Positions 1 to 11,100 of a stretch of DNA of 64,000 nucleotides are shown piece by piece. The stretch lies in assembly GCA_022457155.1 (NCBI GenBank), contig JAJGOT010000122.1:1149501-1213500 (forward strand), written 5' to 3'. The notes beneath the pieces are model-generated. The model made no database searches and was not told the DNA's origin. It was given only the letters and a program-made list of their open reading frames with translations. Position numbers and translations under genes: made by a program. This DNA comes from Cladopsammia gracilis (lineage: Eukaryota > Cnidaria > Anthozoa > Scleractinia > Dendrophylliidae). How positions within the stretch are numbered: the stretch's first letter is position 1; each line of letters opens with the position of its first letter.

Positions 1-270
1 TTCATCAATTTCTACGCCAAGACATTTATTTGATTTTACTCGAGCAACTCTAGTGTTTTCTATAAAAACATTGTTTGATATATCCTCGATTTTATTGTTG
101 AGATTAAATGCAGATCCAATAATCATCAGCTTAGTTTTTGATGGATGAAGCTGTAGTTTATTTACAGCTAGCGAATCACACATGCTCAATATCTAAATTT
201 AAGTCAGTGGTAAGATCAACTTCATTAAGCGAAGATGTGAAGATTTGTGTATCATCTGCATACATACATA
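1..270 (-). pseudogene. LINE reverse transcriptase fragment
   Basis: Minus-strand translation gives the reverse transcriptase active-site motif YADDTQIF (YADD at 251-262). About 30 residues later comes a stretch of the form LQLHPSKTKLMIIGS and then KCLGVEID, which is the usual order after the catalytic box in CR1/L2/jockey-type non-LTR retrotransposons. The frame is broken by a 1-nt shift near 176-186. The fragment runs off the left edge, and the similarity stops at a (CATA)n-like tract near 262-275. It is a decayed fragment; the clade cannot be fixed from this length. Confidence 0.8.
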
Positions 271-447
271 CAAGGGGTGGTAGAGGGGTGGTAGAGGTAA
301 GCCTCCCCTTACCGGTATCTCATACAAAAAAGGAAAATCCTTGGGGATATCCCGGGGGATATACTTGCTAAAGAAAAACTCTAAAGGTCACGTTCCACGT
401 TGTCACAAGCTTATGAGTCGTGTCTGGCCTGTCAACACCTCTTCATG

Positions 448-612
448 CAAATCAATGACTAATCAATGACCAAAACTTTTGTGGGTCATTGATTAGTCAA
501 TGAGTACTCATTGAGTATTGGCAATACTCGATGAGTAATCAATTGATTACTCATTGATTACCAATTGATTACTCATTGGTTACATTGATGTCATTGATGC
601 CATTGATTAGTT
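448..612. repeat. ATCAATGA-rich imperfect palindromes
   Basis: The words ATCAATGA and TCATTGAT recur many times. One clear hairpin has arms at about 448-471 and 483-504, followed by several ATTGATTACTCATTG copies. It lies just left of the Harbinger element. No coding potential is seen; it could be a worn foldback element or an AT-rich minisatellite. Positions 271-447 hold no recognisable feature. Confidence 0.55.
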
Positions 613-668
613 AAGCCTGGCATTTATCCATAAGGATTTTCTTTAAATTGGACACCGCTGGTGATATT

Positions 669-700
669 GGGCGCGATCCATTTGACCAAAATTTCCGGAA
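669..700 (+). repeat. Harbinger left terminal inverted repeat
   Basis: Begins GGGCGCGATCCATTTGACC and is matched in inverted orientation at 5023-5054. Preceded by target-site ATT at 666-668. Confidence 0.9.
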
Positions 701-890
701 ATTCCGGTACGAAATCGAATGGAACAGAAATGTTCGAAAAATTTGTTTCGGAAATTTTGGTCAACCTCTGGAGGTTGTCCCTTTTTCCGGAAATTCGGAA
801 TTTCCGGAAATTTTCTGTTCCATTTGTCATTTCTACTCGGTGTGACACTCGTCCCCAGTTTTTTCAGCTGTGGTTGTTGACTCGTGGAAG

Positions 891-1869
891 ATGGCGACCT
901 CGGCGACACAAGGAGACTTTTTTCATTGTACTGTATGTTTCTTTTCCTGTGACGATTTGGAGTTCTTTCTTCAACATATATGCGTTGATGAGTCTGGAAA
1001 TATCGCTCCTGCTGTTGGTAAGTCGAAAACAAAACAAGTCATTAAAATGACTTGAGCAATACGCTTACAAAATGCACGAATTTCTTTGCTTTCCCGCCAT
1101 TTGTGAATATTCCTTGTTTGTGGAACTGAGTTCGTGTAATTCTTACTATAAAAATGAACTTACCGTTTCTATAGGTACTGTGGAAGAATTACAAGTAACA
1201 ACGGCATCACCTGCTGAAGACCATGGTAAGAGTGGTAAAGCCACACTGGGAAAGTGGGAAGACCGATTCGTTCTATTGCTAATCGAAAAGTATGGTCAGT
1301 GTAAGTACCCATTCAAGAAACCAAAGACCACCAAAAAAGAGGTCTTCGATAAAATAGCAAGCCAATTCAACGAAGCTGCAGATGTTGTCGTGACCGGTGA
1401 ACAATGCATGTGGAAATGGTCGAAGTTAGAAGGGAAATACAAAGAAATTGAAGATAACAACAAACGTACGGGAAGCGCCAAAAAGTCTTGGAAATTCCAT
1501 GACAAAATAGGGGAGTGCATTGGGGATAGCCCAAAAGTCAACCCAGCCTACACGTTTGATAGTGAAATTACTTCTAGCTCATCAAGTGCCTGCAATGATT
1601 CCGAGAAAAGTAGTGGCGAGGTAAACTCAGATGATGATGATGGTGATGAAGATGATGATTGTAGTAGGGGAAAGCAACCGAAGACCCTGAAAAATAGGCG
1701 TCGGAAGAGAAAAAGTTATTCTGCTGCTGCTGAAATGTTATCTTTTCTGCACTCTTATACTGAGAAAAGAGAGAAGGCAGAGGAGGAGAAAATTAAATTG
1801 CTAAGAGACATGCAACAAAAAAAAGATGACTTTTTCAGTCAGTTTCTGGATGTCCTGAAAAAAAAGTAA
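891..1869 (+). CDS. Harbinger Myb/SANT-like accessory protein
   Basis: Two exons, 891-1017 and 1175-1869, join in phase (donor GTAAGT at 1018, acceptor ATAG at 1171-1174) to give about 273 residues. The start ATG at 891 is inferred: exon 1 encodes a small Cys/His segment (CTVC...LQH) that may be a zinc-binding hook. Exon 2 opens with a Myb/SANT- or MADF-like trihelix (tryptophans in KWEDRFVLLLIEKY, MWKWSKLEGKY and SWKFHDK), then a Ser/Asp-rich acidic stretch, a basic nuclear-localisation-like run (RRRKRKS) and a charged C-terminal helix. In Harbinger elements the Myb-like partner brings the transposase into the nucleus and onto the termini (family knowledge). The reading frame is intact. An unspliced start at 1072 is possible but less likely. 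Confidence 0.82.
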
Positions 1870-2420
1870 AGAGTATTTGAATGAAACATTGTTATAAAAT
1901 CCTTTTCTTGATATTTGTTGGTGGTTTGCACGTCAGGCATGTTGGGGGTCAGAACAATGAAATTGTTATCCTTTGGGAATAAAGTTCTATTTTTATGGAA
2001 CAAATTTCTATTGTTTTTGACCCCCAATATGGCCAACATGCAAGCCACCAATTGAGAACTTTTTTGTCCATTTATTGTGTGCCCTTTGCCTTTTTGGTGT
2101 TGGGTCTGTTGTGTTAAACATGAACAGATTTATTGATACATATAAACAAAGATATTTATTGATATTTCTTAACCAAGATATATTTGATATTACTAAATCA
2201 AGGCCTGAGTTTTTTTTATTGCCATTGTTCAACACTGTTTTTGCATATTTTCTGAGCACATGCAGCTGCATGTTATAAATTGAGGTAATAAGCTTTTGTG
2301 ATAGTAATAGAAAATCAAATCAGATATATTAAAGTTATATTGAGAGGAAAATGGGTTTTGTGTTCATCTGCTTTTGAAGTTGGCATGTTTTCTGAGAAAT
2401 ATGTCACTTTACAGAAACAA

Positions 2421-4917
2421 TTAACCACAGACAATATTCATGAGGTGGGTTCTCTTTTGTTCCGGTCTTCCATCCGGGCATTGCTGTTCAGCATCATGAT
2501 CCTCGTCATCTTCCCCATCAAGGAAGTAGCCCTCATCAAAATCATCGTGAAGTATACAAAAGTTTTGAAGAACACATGCAGCAACTATGGTATCTACTTC
2601 CAATTTTAGATCTAGATGATCCAGAAAGAGAAGCTTTCTCCATCTTCCTTTTAGAAGTGCTATTGCCCTCTCTATTTTTTTGACGAAGTGAAGAAAGGGC
2701 TTTATTGAATCTTCGTTGCTGTGCTGTCAAATGGCCATTTTCTCTATAAGGTGTCATGAGCCAACTGAAAGAGAATAATAACACACAATAGTGTTGCATG
2801 TCAGCTCTATAAGTGTATGGCATAGGAGATCATTATCAGAACAACTGCAAAACAGCAGTTCACTACATCTCATTTGGAACTGTTGAAAAATGGGGTTTCT
2901 ACATTGACAAGTGCTTTGCTGAGACCCAAATACAACATGAGTCCTACTAAATAGCAAATAGTTGTTTTGTGGTTACCTTAATAATGGATGTCCTCCATCT
3001 CCCAGTAAATGAGTATCACCTGGGAATTTATTTGCAGCCATTTGCCACAGCACAGAATTTCGAAGAAGCCTTGAGTCGTGTACTGATCCAGGCCAACCAG
3101 CAAGAACATGGGTAAACACCATATTGTCATCACATACCAGCTGAGGAAAAAGTAACATTTGTGTTGACTTTGAAAATAAAATGGATGATGATCTCCAACA
3201 TTTTTTATTTGAGCTTCATGACTAAGTGAAATAAGAAATACAACAAGTCATTGTTTATATGGATATAGTTGATACATACATACATACATACATACACAAT
3301 ATTTATAAAAAGGCTGAAGTTTACTATTATTTAACACTGTCATGTGGCCGAGTAAAGTTCAGTTGGGGAGGTTTCATAATTTATGCAACGGGGGCTATGA
3401 TGATTTTGCGGGTGAGTCATGGTTTTTCATTATTTTTTTTTTTTTGGGGGGGGGGGGTGGGGGGGCTGTGGAACATTTTCCCAAAAGTACATGAAGATAA
3501 GGAATATATGATCCTCATCTTTATCAAGCCACAGCATTATCTTTATTCAACAACTGCATTATAACTGGCCATGCAGTTTAAGTAATAAAATTTCTATTAA
3601 GTATAGACCACATTCAAAAATGGCCACAATTGATTTTCATTCCCAGAAGAATTATTTTTTAAGAGAATCTAATAAATGTAACTTAAAGACATTATAAGGT
3701 TACAGTCAATTTCTATGATGTGGACATTTTTTCCAAAAAATGGTAGGGGGCTAGTTTCCAAAAATAGCACATTGTGTAAGTACTCTTCACATGAAATATT
3801 AGGAATGATTCCTTGGCAAACCAAACAGTCATTTTTGAATGAAGTTTATAAGACAAAACCACTGCATTCTCTAAAGTCATGCAGTGAATATCGGCCGTAT
3901 CCATTTATTGTTTTTAGTATAGGATTTTTGAAAATAAAATTTATTTTTTTATTATTGTATCAGCCATTTTAGAGGAGGTTTTAAAATTGAACAGAGTGGT
4001 GGGGGTTGGGGGTCATAGTATTTTGCCATGGTTTGTAGGATATCTCATGAGAGGGGGCCAGAAAAAGTTCACATTAGAACATCAGGGAAGCTTCCAAAAA
4101 ATGTGAGGGAAAAAATTAAAAAAAAGACATAGACCCCAATCTACATAAATTATGAACCCTAACTTACTCGCACGTTGTACTGTGTCGTCTATTTAGTTGT
4201 TTCACTGCACATTTATTGAGTGGAACTTCTTTCTGTTGATATAGGCCTCCGGCTTGTGTTCAGGTGCGCGGATCCGAATATGGGTGCCATCGACCAGACC
4301 AATAATGCCAGGGAACCCCCCTTCGTCATCAAATGATGATCTTATATGTTGGATTTGATTTCCTGTAAATTTTTGCGTTCAAAGAATGCTTTATATTGAC
4401 GCATTTCAAATAAAATAATTAAAGATATTTACTTATTAACGTGCCATGACTCACCGTTTGGCCATCTGATGTATTGCCTAGAAAGGGAAACGGTTGCCTG
4501 TACGACCCTGCGAAATACCCTGTTGACACTACTGACTGTGATGTCAAATCTATCTGCGACAGCCCGCGCCGGTTCTTGATTGGCTATCCTCCACAAAAAC
4601 GCTAGGATCTGCTTTTCAGGTGCAATGACTGGTCGCCCAGATGGGTTTCCTGTGGATATTTGCCCGGTTTGCATAATTTCTCGCAAGAGAAGATCGCAAG
4701 TTTCTCTCGTCATACGAAAATGATTTTTGAACTGATCAGGCAAATATCTCGGAAGAGTTTGCTCAAAATAATCGTGAATACGTGTTAAATTTCTCCGCAT
4801 AAAGCAGCGTATGGCACTTAACAGAACCACTTCATCATTCTCCTCCAGAACATCGTCGTGTAACTCGTAGTCGTCGAGCAATTCAAAACCAAGGAATAAG
4901 GACATAAAATCCGCCAT
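2421..4917 (-). CDS. Harbinger-type DDE transposase (HARBI1-like), four exons
   Basis: Exons on the minus strand: 4917-4455, 4362-4205, 3140-2977 and 2764-2421. Exon 1 encodes the helix-turn-helix region (SVNRVFRRVVQA). Exon 2 carries the first catalytic Asp in GLVDGTHIRI. Exon 3 carries the second acidic motif (GWPGSVHDSR) and LGDGG. Exon 4 carries the third acidic residue in a segment of the type RQKIERAIALLKG, then an acidic tail. Introns 1 and 3 have GT-AG ends and phases agree. Two defects are visible. The exon 2 donor, expected after the CAG at 4205, is followed by TG, not GT. A run of seven T (2675-2681) puts exon 4 out of frame just before the catalytic Glu. The enzyme would cut and rejoin the element ends in the nucleus. 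This copy is probably inactive unless the homopolymer is a sequencing error. Confidence 0.88.
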
Positions 4918-5022
4918 TTTGAATATTGGCAGGAAGTTTGGCCCGAGTGGGAATGGAACGAGATCGGTTCATTCAAGTGGAATATACCGTTCCATTCGAC
5001 ATACGAACATTTCGGAAATTCA

Positions 5023-5054
5023 AACCGGATTTTTTTGTCGAATGGATCGCGCCC
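5023..5054 (-). repeat. Harbinger right terminal inverted repeat
   Basis: On the minus strand this reads GGGCGCGATCCATTCGAC, matching the left end with few changes. Followed by target-site ATT at 5055-5057. Confidence 0.9.
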
Positions 5055-5057
5055 ATT

Positions 5058-6516
5058 GTGTGACAAAAGGTAGAATTTTCTTGTATCCTTTTTCCTTCTG
5101 TTGAAGGGCCGACTTTCTCTCTTCGAATTTCAATCACCCAGCCCCCCCCCCACCCCTCAAAAGTCAAATGGTCGGCCCTTACGAAAGACATCAGAGCTGT
5201 CAAAGCCAGGCAGACACTGAAAATTAATTCTCACTATCTTTTGCCATTTCTCGCGTTCTACTATACCTGTGGGAAAAGGAGGGACTACTTGCAGTCTACT
5301 AAGTCTCAAGCTGTTGCAGTGCTATATTTTTCTGACTTTTCTTGCTTTTTTGCGACAAAATTATCAAAAAAAACAAAGGATATTTATTTAACAAATAAAT
5401 GATTTTATGCACTGTAGCAGTGAATCTGTTCTGCGGCTTCCGGTCAGGTGGTCGTAAAGAGATACCCTTACTAGTCACACTATATCAAGGCGCGGATGGT
5501 TCATTTGGTCCTCTTTGGCCTAGACCATCCAACTGAGTACTGTGCTACAAGTCAAGGGAATCTCTCTATTCCCAGCAAACAGAGCGCAACCAAGGCAACG
5601 AACAATACTAGCAGTTTAATAAAATTAATTACTAAGGCAATGGGGCATTAAGAAACTTTAGATAACTTAGACGTTTGCGTGATCGCTAAGAGAAAATAAA
5701 AAAATCATCAAATGATAACATGACATGACAGTTCAAAGCCATCCATTTAATAAATTCCCTTCAAAAACCGCAACAAAACTATCAACAAAAACAAACAATC
5801 TTTATATAAACTACATACCTACATGTGTACATACGATTTTCTTAAAGTCTGAAATCTGTTTCTGCAGATCGGCTACGTCAGTACACTGTTTTTATCTCCT
5901 GTAAGTTAATGTTTAACTTACAGGAGTTTATGTGGGCTAACATGCATTCTTTATGCATTTTTGTTAGCCAAAAAATGCATTAGATACTATTAATAGACTT
6001 TTTAGTGAATTTGTGGGGACATTCTTGCCATTTCTTGTTAGCACATATTTGTTAGATATTATGATAAGAACCACAAGAGTCGAGTAGCATATTTTTTGAA
6101 AGCGCTATGAAATTAGGAGCGCTGTGCAGCACCTCAAAAGCACTTCAAAAATGCAGCTGATATGCAGCGTTTTAGAAGCCATGCAGCAGCTTAATTCAAG
6201 TTGAAGCGGGCTGCAAAAAAGCTGTGTAGCTCTTGGAAGCCCTTGGTAGCTGTTTGCTAGTTTGTAAAAAGCTGTCAAGTAGCTGCTAGAGGCTGCACGA
6301 CACTGCAGGTCTAAAATCCATAACTTTCTTCGCGGAGACGACTGAATCACCTCTGCATGACAATATCATAAAAGTCTGAAATTATTTGATACAAATATCG
6401 GATCATTATCAGCAACTGGGCACAGACCCTTACATAAAAACAGTTCTAAAATTTAAGATACAACACCCTATATAATACATCCCATGGATATGACCGTATG
6501 TAACTGGTGCTCATTA
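5058..6516. other. No gene recognised
   Basis: No convincing open frame, exon pair or RNA gene was found. There is a C-rich tract near 5140-5156. A GCAGC-rich stretch at 6105-6310 repeats words such as AGCTGCATGCAGC and may be a decayed minisatellite. Confidence 0.5.
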
Positions 6517-6955
6517 CATAAGTGACTTCAATACGCCGTTTGTAAGACTGCTTAAATACGCCGGTTGTAACTATATCGTTGCAAGCCGACTTCTTAAAAC
6601 ATCTGGCGTTAACGGGCTTTAAGAGACGTGGAAACGCCAGTTTTCGGAGTCCTTATAAACGCTGGTAAAGCGCCATTTGTAAGAGTCCTTATAAAACGCC
6701 GGGTGTTTGTTAAAATGCCGGGTGTAAGAGTCCTTAAAACACCGTTTTTAAGAGTCCTTAAAACGCCGTTTGTAAGAGTCCTTAAAATGCCTGTTGTAAG
6801 AGTCATTGTAAACGCCAGTTTTAAGACAGCTTAAAAAAGCTGTTTGTAAGACTGCTTAAAATGCCTTTTGTAAGACTCTTTGAAATCATTAGAAACGCCG
6901 CGCCGTTTCAAAGACTTTTTCAGAACGCCTAAATGGCCTTTTGACTCTTTAAAAT
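6517..6955 (+). repeat. Degenerate tandem repeat, GTAAGAGTCCTTAAAACGCCGTTT type
   Basis: About 15 irregular copies of a 22-30 bp unit built from GTAAGA(G/C)T, CCTTAAAA and CGCC(G/T)TTT. Related words (TTCTTAAAACGC) recur around 9480-9515 and 10285-10325, so the unit is dispersed over this 4-kb area. The frames that stay open through it (6609-6834) are by-products of the repeat and not genes. Confidence 0.75.
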
Positions 6956-7555
6956 CAAAGTTTGTAATTGGAGAAAGTGCTTCATAAGAACTGAATGGGT
7001 AACGCGCCTGATGAAAGCACTAAACATTGGTCTAAAATCAAACACGTAAACTATGGGAAATGAACTTAGTGCCTATTGAAATACTGAACCGCTAATTCGT
7101 TATGATTTGAGGAGGAAACGGTGGTTGGGGGGGAGGGGGGGTGGAGAAGGTAGGAATGAAGTGAAGTTCAGCGCCAAGCCTGTAACTAATATATCGCCTG
7201 CCCCAAATGTGTGTTTTTCTTAGAGCGACAATGTTAGGTTATCTGAGAATGCAGTTTTCCTACTCCAACGCCTATGAACTGGTTGTCTCCATTCGGGGAT
7301 CGCTTGTAACTTTATATCTTGAATACCATAATGATTATGGAATTTTCAGTTAGACTATCTTGGCCGATTCGCCAACAAGAATTCTGGAACCTTTGCTTCC
7401 ATTTACAACACTTGAACACTTGAACAATTTGAACACTTTAATTACTTTGTTTTACATGTATCCTTTCCACAGAGCTTTTGTTCCTAAGAAAAGATGATGA
7501 CCCAAAAAGGACAGGGCACTAATTTCAGGCAAAAGTTATCAGCAAAACCAAAATA

Positions 7556-7973
7556 CACTCTTTTTTTTATAAGAATGTATATTTTCATGCCCAGGTTGGA
7601 TATTCTTATTTTTTTTGCCGAATTTAGGCTGAAAATATTCTTGTGTAGTTAAATAACTTCCTTTAGAATATTATTAATACGACCAACTGTCATGGATATC
7701 TTTTGTACCTTTTATCCAAATTGCCGATATGTTGATCATATGTCTAGTACTAGTTTTCATCCTTTTGTTAGCTAGTTTTGTTAGAAAAAGGAAAGAATTT
7801 ACCATACTTTTTAATGGTATAATAAAGCTCATTTAAAATATTGTGTAATTTTATTGTATTTTTCATCAACACGCAAAAAATGTTCTTAACAAAATCTCAG
7901 CCTTGGGTATATTCTTCACTTATTCTTAAAATTTCGCCAAGTTCAGCCTCAATATTCTTATAAAAAAAGAGTG
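7556..7973. mobile_element. MITE with CACTCTTTTTTTATAAGAATA ends and TA duplication
   Basis: The left end reads CACTCTTTTTTTTATAAGAAT; the right end is its inverted complement ATTCTTATAAAAAAAGAGTG. Both ends are flanked by TA. An inner word near GGCTGAA...ATATTC is also shared in inverted orientation. At 418 bp with no open frame it is a non-autonomous element. The TA duplication suggests a Tc1/mariner-like mobiliser (inference). The sequence 6956-7555 to its left shows nothing recognisable. Confidence 0.75.
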
Positions 7974-8133
7974 TAGCGACATGTTTTTCACAGCATCAAG
8001 ATGTCCTCAAAGTCACCTGAAAAAATGTTACAAAAACAGAGATTTCAAATCAGTAAGTCACCTTTTTTTCACCTATTTACTGGGAGGCAGGCAAGTTACA
8101 AGAATTTGATTCAATGATAAATAAAATTCTTAC

Positions 8134-11100
8134 CGTTTCACTGTCGTCGTCTTTACTGTCATCGCCATCATGACGCGGGCGTTTAGAAGCCTCTGGGTCC
8201 CTCTGAATAGTGAAATGAAGCACAATGCATCAACTATTGGCTTAGATATTGTATAATTTTAAGGTTAATATTAAATTCATTAATTGTTTCTCATATTTGC
8301 AGTTTTAACATTCTTAACTCCTTTTCCAACCTTTCAAGTCGTCTTTTTCGCACCTAAAAGAAATAACAACAAAGTCAATAATTGCATCTGTATCATGTCT
8401 TTCAGACATGCACATGCGATGCATGCAGTGATCTACCACTCTCAAACGATTATAATTATTATTATTGTTCAAACGAACTGTCATCATTACCAACGATCAC
8501 GAAGAAAATTCTCCCAAAATTCCCTACTTGTTAGTGCACCGTGCGTCACAATAAACACTGTAATCACCATGGCATCAATTATGTTTACCCAAGTCAGACT
8601 CAAACTATCAAAAATTTCAATGTAAGCGATTAATAAAACGAAAGTAATAACTAAAATAGCTGATAATTTAACGGCCCTGTCAAAATGCGTTTAGATCATG
8701 CTGCAGATATCTTTGTTTTTATAAGTTTGCATTTATTTTCAAAAGCACTTTTACATATGAACAGACAAATAGCCCATGTTGACCGTACCTGACAACACGT
8801 TTTCCGATTGAAATCCAATGCAATCAGTTGGTTGCGATCTGCGGTTTAAACAGGCTTCAAAAGCATTACCTCTTCACTGTCTACCACCGTCTCGTCAAGA
8901 CTTTCAGCATCATCATTAGAACCGTCCTACAAAACAAAACGTCAACAAAACATGTTAATATGCAATGTGTATTGTCAGTTGTTTTAAAAATAACGTGCTA
9001 ACCCGAATGATTAAAATGCTCTTTCAGTCCAAGATATGAAACAGAGAGATGGCATAATTTTCTGTGACACCCGCTTAAAATGGATGTCTCATACTCATAC
9101 TCATACTCATACTCATACTCATTTTTCTTTGGACAAATCTGTCCAAGCGGGGAAAGCTGCAATGAGGTTAACCATATGTGAAGCACCAACCCGTGAAACA
9201 AGGCCAGACCACTACACCGGGAACTCCGTGCCCTGCTCTTTAACGTCCCCTGCTAACCATATAACACTGAAGATGCAGGAGACGGGGCCTATGATTTTTC
9301 GTCCTTATCCGAGAAGACTAGAACATCTAACCATTTTCGGATACCATTGCAAAGGCAGCATGTCGTAAAAAAAAGAAGTCTCGTAAAAAAAGAATTAATT
9401 TTGTATGCCCTGATAAAGATAACTTAAAACTACAGTACGTTCGGATCAAGGTTCTTATAATGCCTTCGAATGAAGTTTCTTAAAACGCTGTTAGATCGTT
9501 TCTTAAAACGCAGTTGGATGTAACCTGTGATCAGGCGCTCTTTTTTCCGGAGCTTTTTTTCGCCAAGTCACGGGAGGGCACAGGGAGGGAAAAAAGAACG
9601 CCTGATACAATCTTTCAACGAACCGTCTGCTGCCCCCAAATTAAAAAATCTGTCAACAACGATTTCATGTAATTGTTCCGTGCTTCCATAAACAATGTTG
9701 TAATTGCCTGCCTCGATTCCTTTATTGATTTAAACGGACTCTCCGATCGTGGCAGCACTGATTCCACAATCCGTGCTTTGCAGGTTAGCAAATCATTTCT
9801 TTCGAATGCATTCGAAGTGAGCGGACTGACAACAATAACCAAGGCTTTTGAAGCACTTGAAAGGCGATAAAAATTTTCCAACACTTTTGGAATCAACTGA
9901 TAGATTGTGCTCTTGCCAAATCCCGTCAAAAAAACGGCTAAACATCTTGACCCAAACAAATAATTCTTCTTATACACTCTTTTTGTTCTTCCTTCAAAGA
10001 TCTGTGATTAAAATCTCATGGGAATTCATTTGCTCTCGATGACCCACGCGACAGCCACCAAAACAAACTAGTGTCTGAGCTTGCTTCAGACTGGAAATTG
10101 GATATTTTTAAAAGCCAGGTAACCAATCAGTATGCGGCCCATTGTTTTTATGTCCAATCAGAAAAAAAGGGAGATTTTGCCATTTTGGCAGACGATTCGT
10201 TAAAAGATTGTATCAGGCGTTCTTTTTTCCCTCCCTGCGCCGTCCGACAAAAACAGCGCCTGATCGCAGGTTACCTTGGATCAAGTTTCTTAAAATGCCG
10301 TTGGATCAAGTTTCTTAAAACGCTAAAGGCTCTCTCCAAGCGTTATTTCGTATCATATCACGGATACTCGAAGGCCAGCATAACGAGATATAAGACGCAT
10401 GTATTGGGATCATCTCCCAGGGGATTGTATAAAAATGCCTTGTTTAGAGACACCAATCAGCCGATCAAGTTTCGATACCCTAATCTAGTAATTGGTTAAG
10501 GTAACTTTGTGATTTGTACGAGCGGGTCAGGCAAACTTGCTAGATTCGACCATTAGTAAAAGAATTAGTTTACCTCTTCCTTTTCATCTCCTTGCGTGTT
10601 TCTTTCCTCACCCTGCAGGTAGAATACACAATGAACAATTGAACAATTGTAGGCCTTAAACCACAACTCGTGAAAACTTTGGCTTCAATTTTAATAAGTT
10701 GTACTTTTGACAAGCTGGCATTTTCAATATACAGGGCAAGCTATAATTCGCTCGCAAAACTCTTCAACCAATTAAGGAACTCAAATTTGCCCTTCATAAT
10801 TATTGGCCCAAAAAAACGCTACATCCTTGTTAGTGGTTGTAAATTTTGGCAGGTGCGGTTTGAGAGGTTAACTGACACATATACTCCACTTACCTTTTCA
10901 TTTGCCCTTTTTTGTCTGTCTACGCATTCCTGAAATAAAGATAAAGTCATACGTTCTTATTTTCTCTCCAAATCTTTCTCTTTATTATTCATTAGAGTGG
11001 CGTCCGCCTGAATATTGAAGTCTGTGACATAAAAGCTCAGTTAATATGGTTCTTATATTATTATGGTTGTATCTGAGAGACTGGAACGGCTTACATGTGG

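Larger units (their letters stand above)
669..5054 (-). mobile_element. PIF/Harbinger DNA transposon, near complete
   Basis: Both ends carry the inverted terminus GGGCGCGATCCATT (669 rightwards, and its complement ending at 5054); similarity extends inwards about 30 bp. The trinucleotide ATT flanks both ends (666-668 and 5055-5057), a 3-bp target duplication as expected for PIF/Harbinger. The 4386-bp element carries the two genes usual for the superfamily, a Myb-like protein (plus strand) and a nuclease-type transposase (minus strand), transcribed towards each other. The subterminal region is rich in CCGGAAATTCCGG palindromes, possible transposase binding sites (inference). Between the genes (1870-2420) and within the transposase introns I see no other features apart from a poly-T/poly-G tract near 3431-3462. 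Confidence 0.93.

Noticed and set aside
661..1050. 129-codon plus-strand and minus-strand frames in the Harbinger left end
   Set aside because: They run through the palindromic subterminal repeats and mirror each other; the supported exon here is 891-1017.
6609..6834. Paired short frames with repeated TLTNGVLRTL/RVLKTPFVRV
   Set aside because: Products of the degenerate tandem repeat at 6517-6955.
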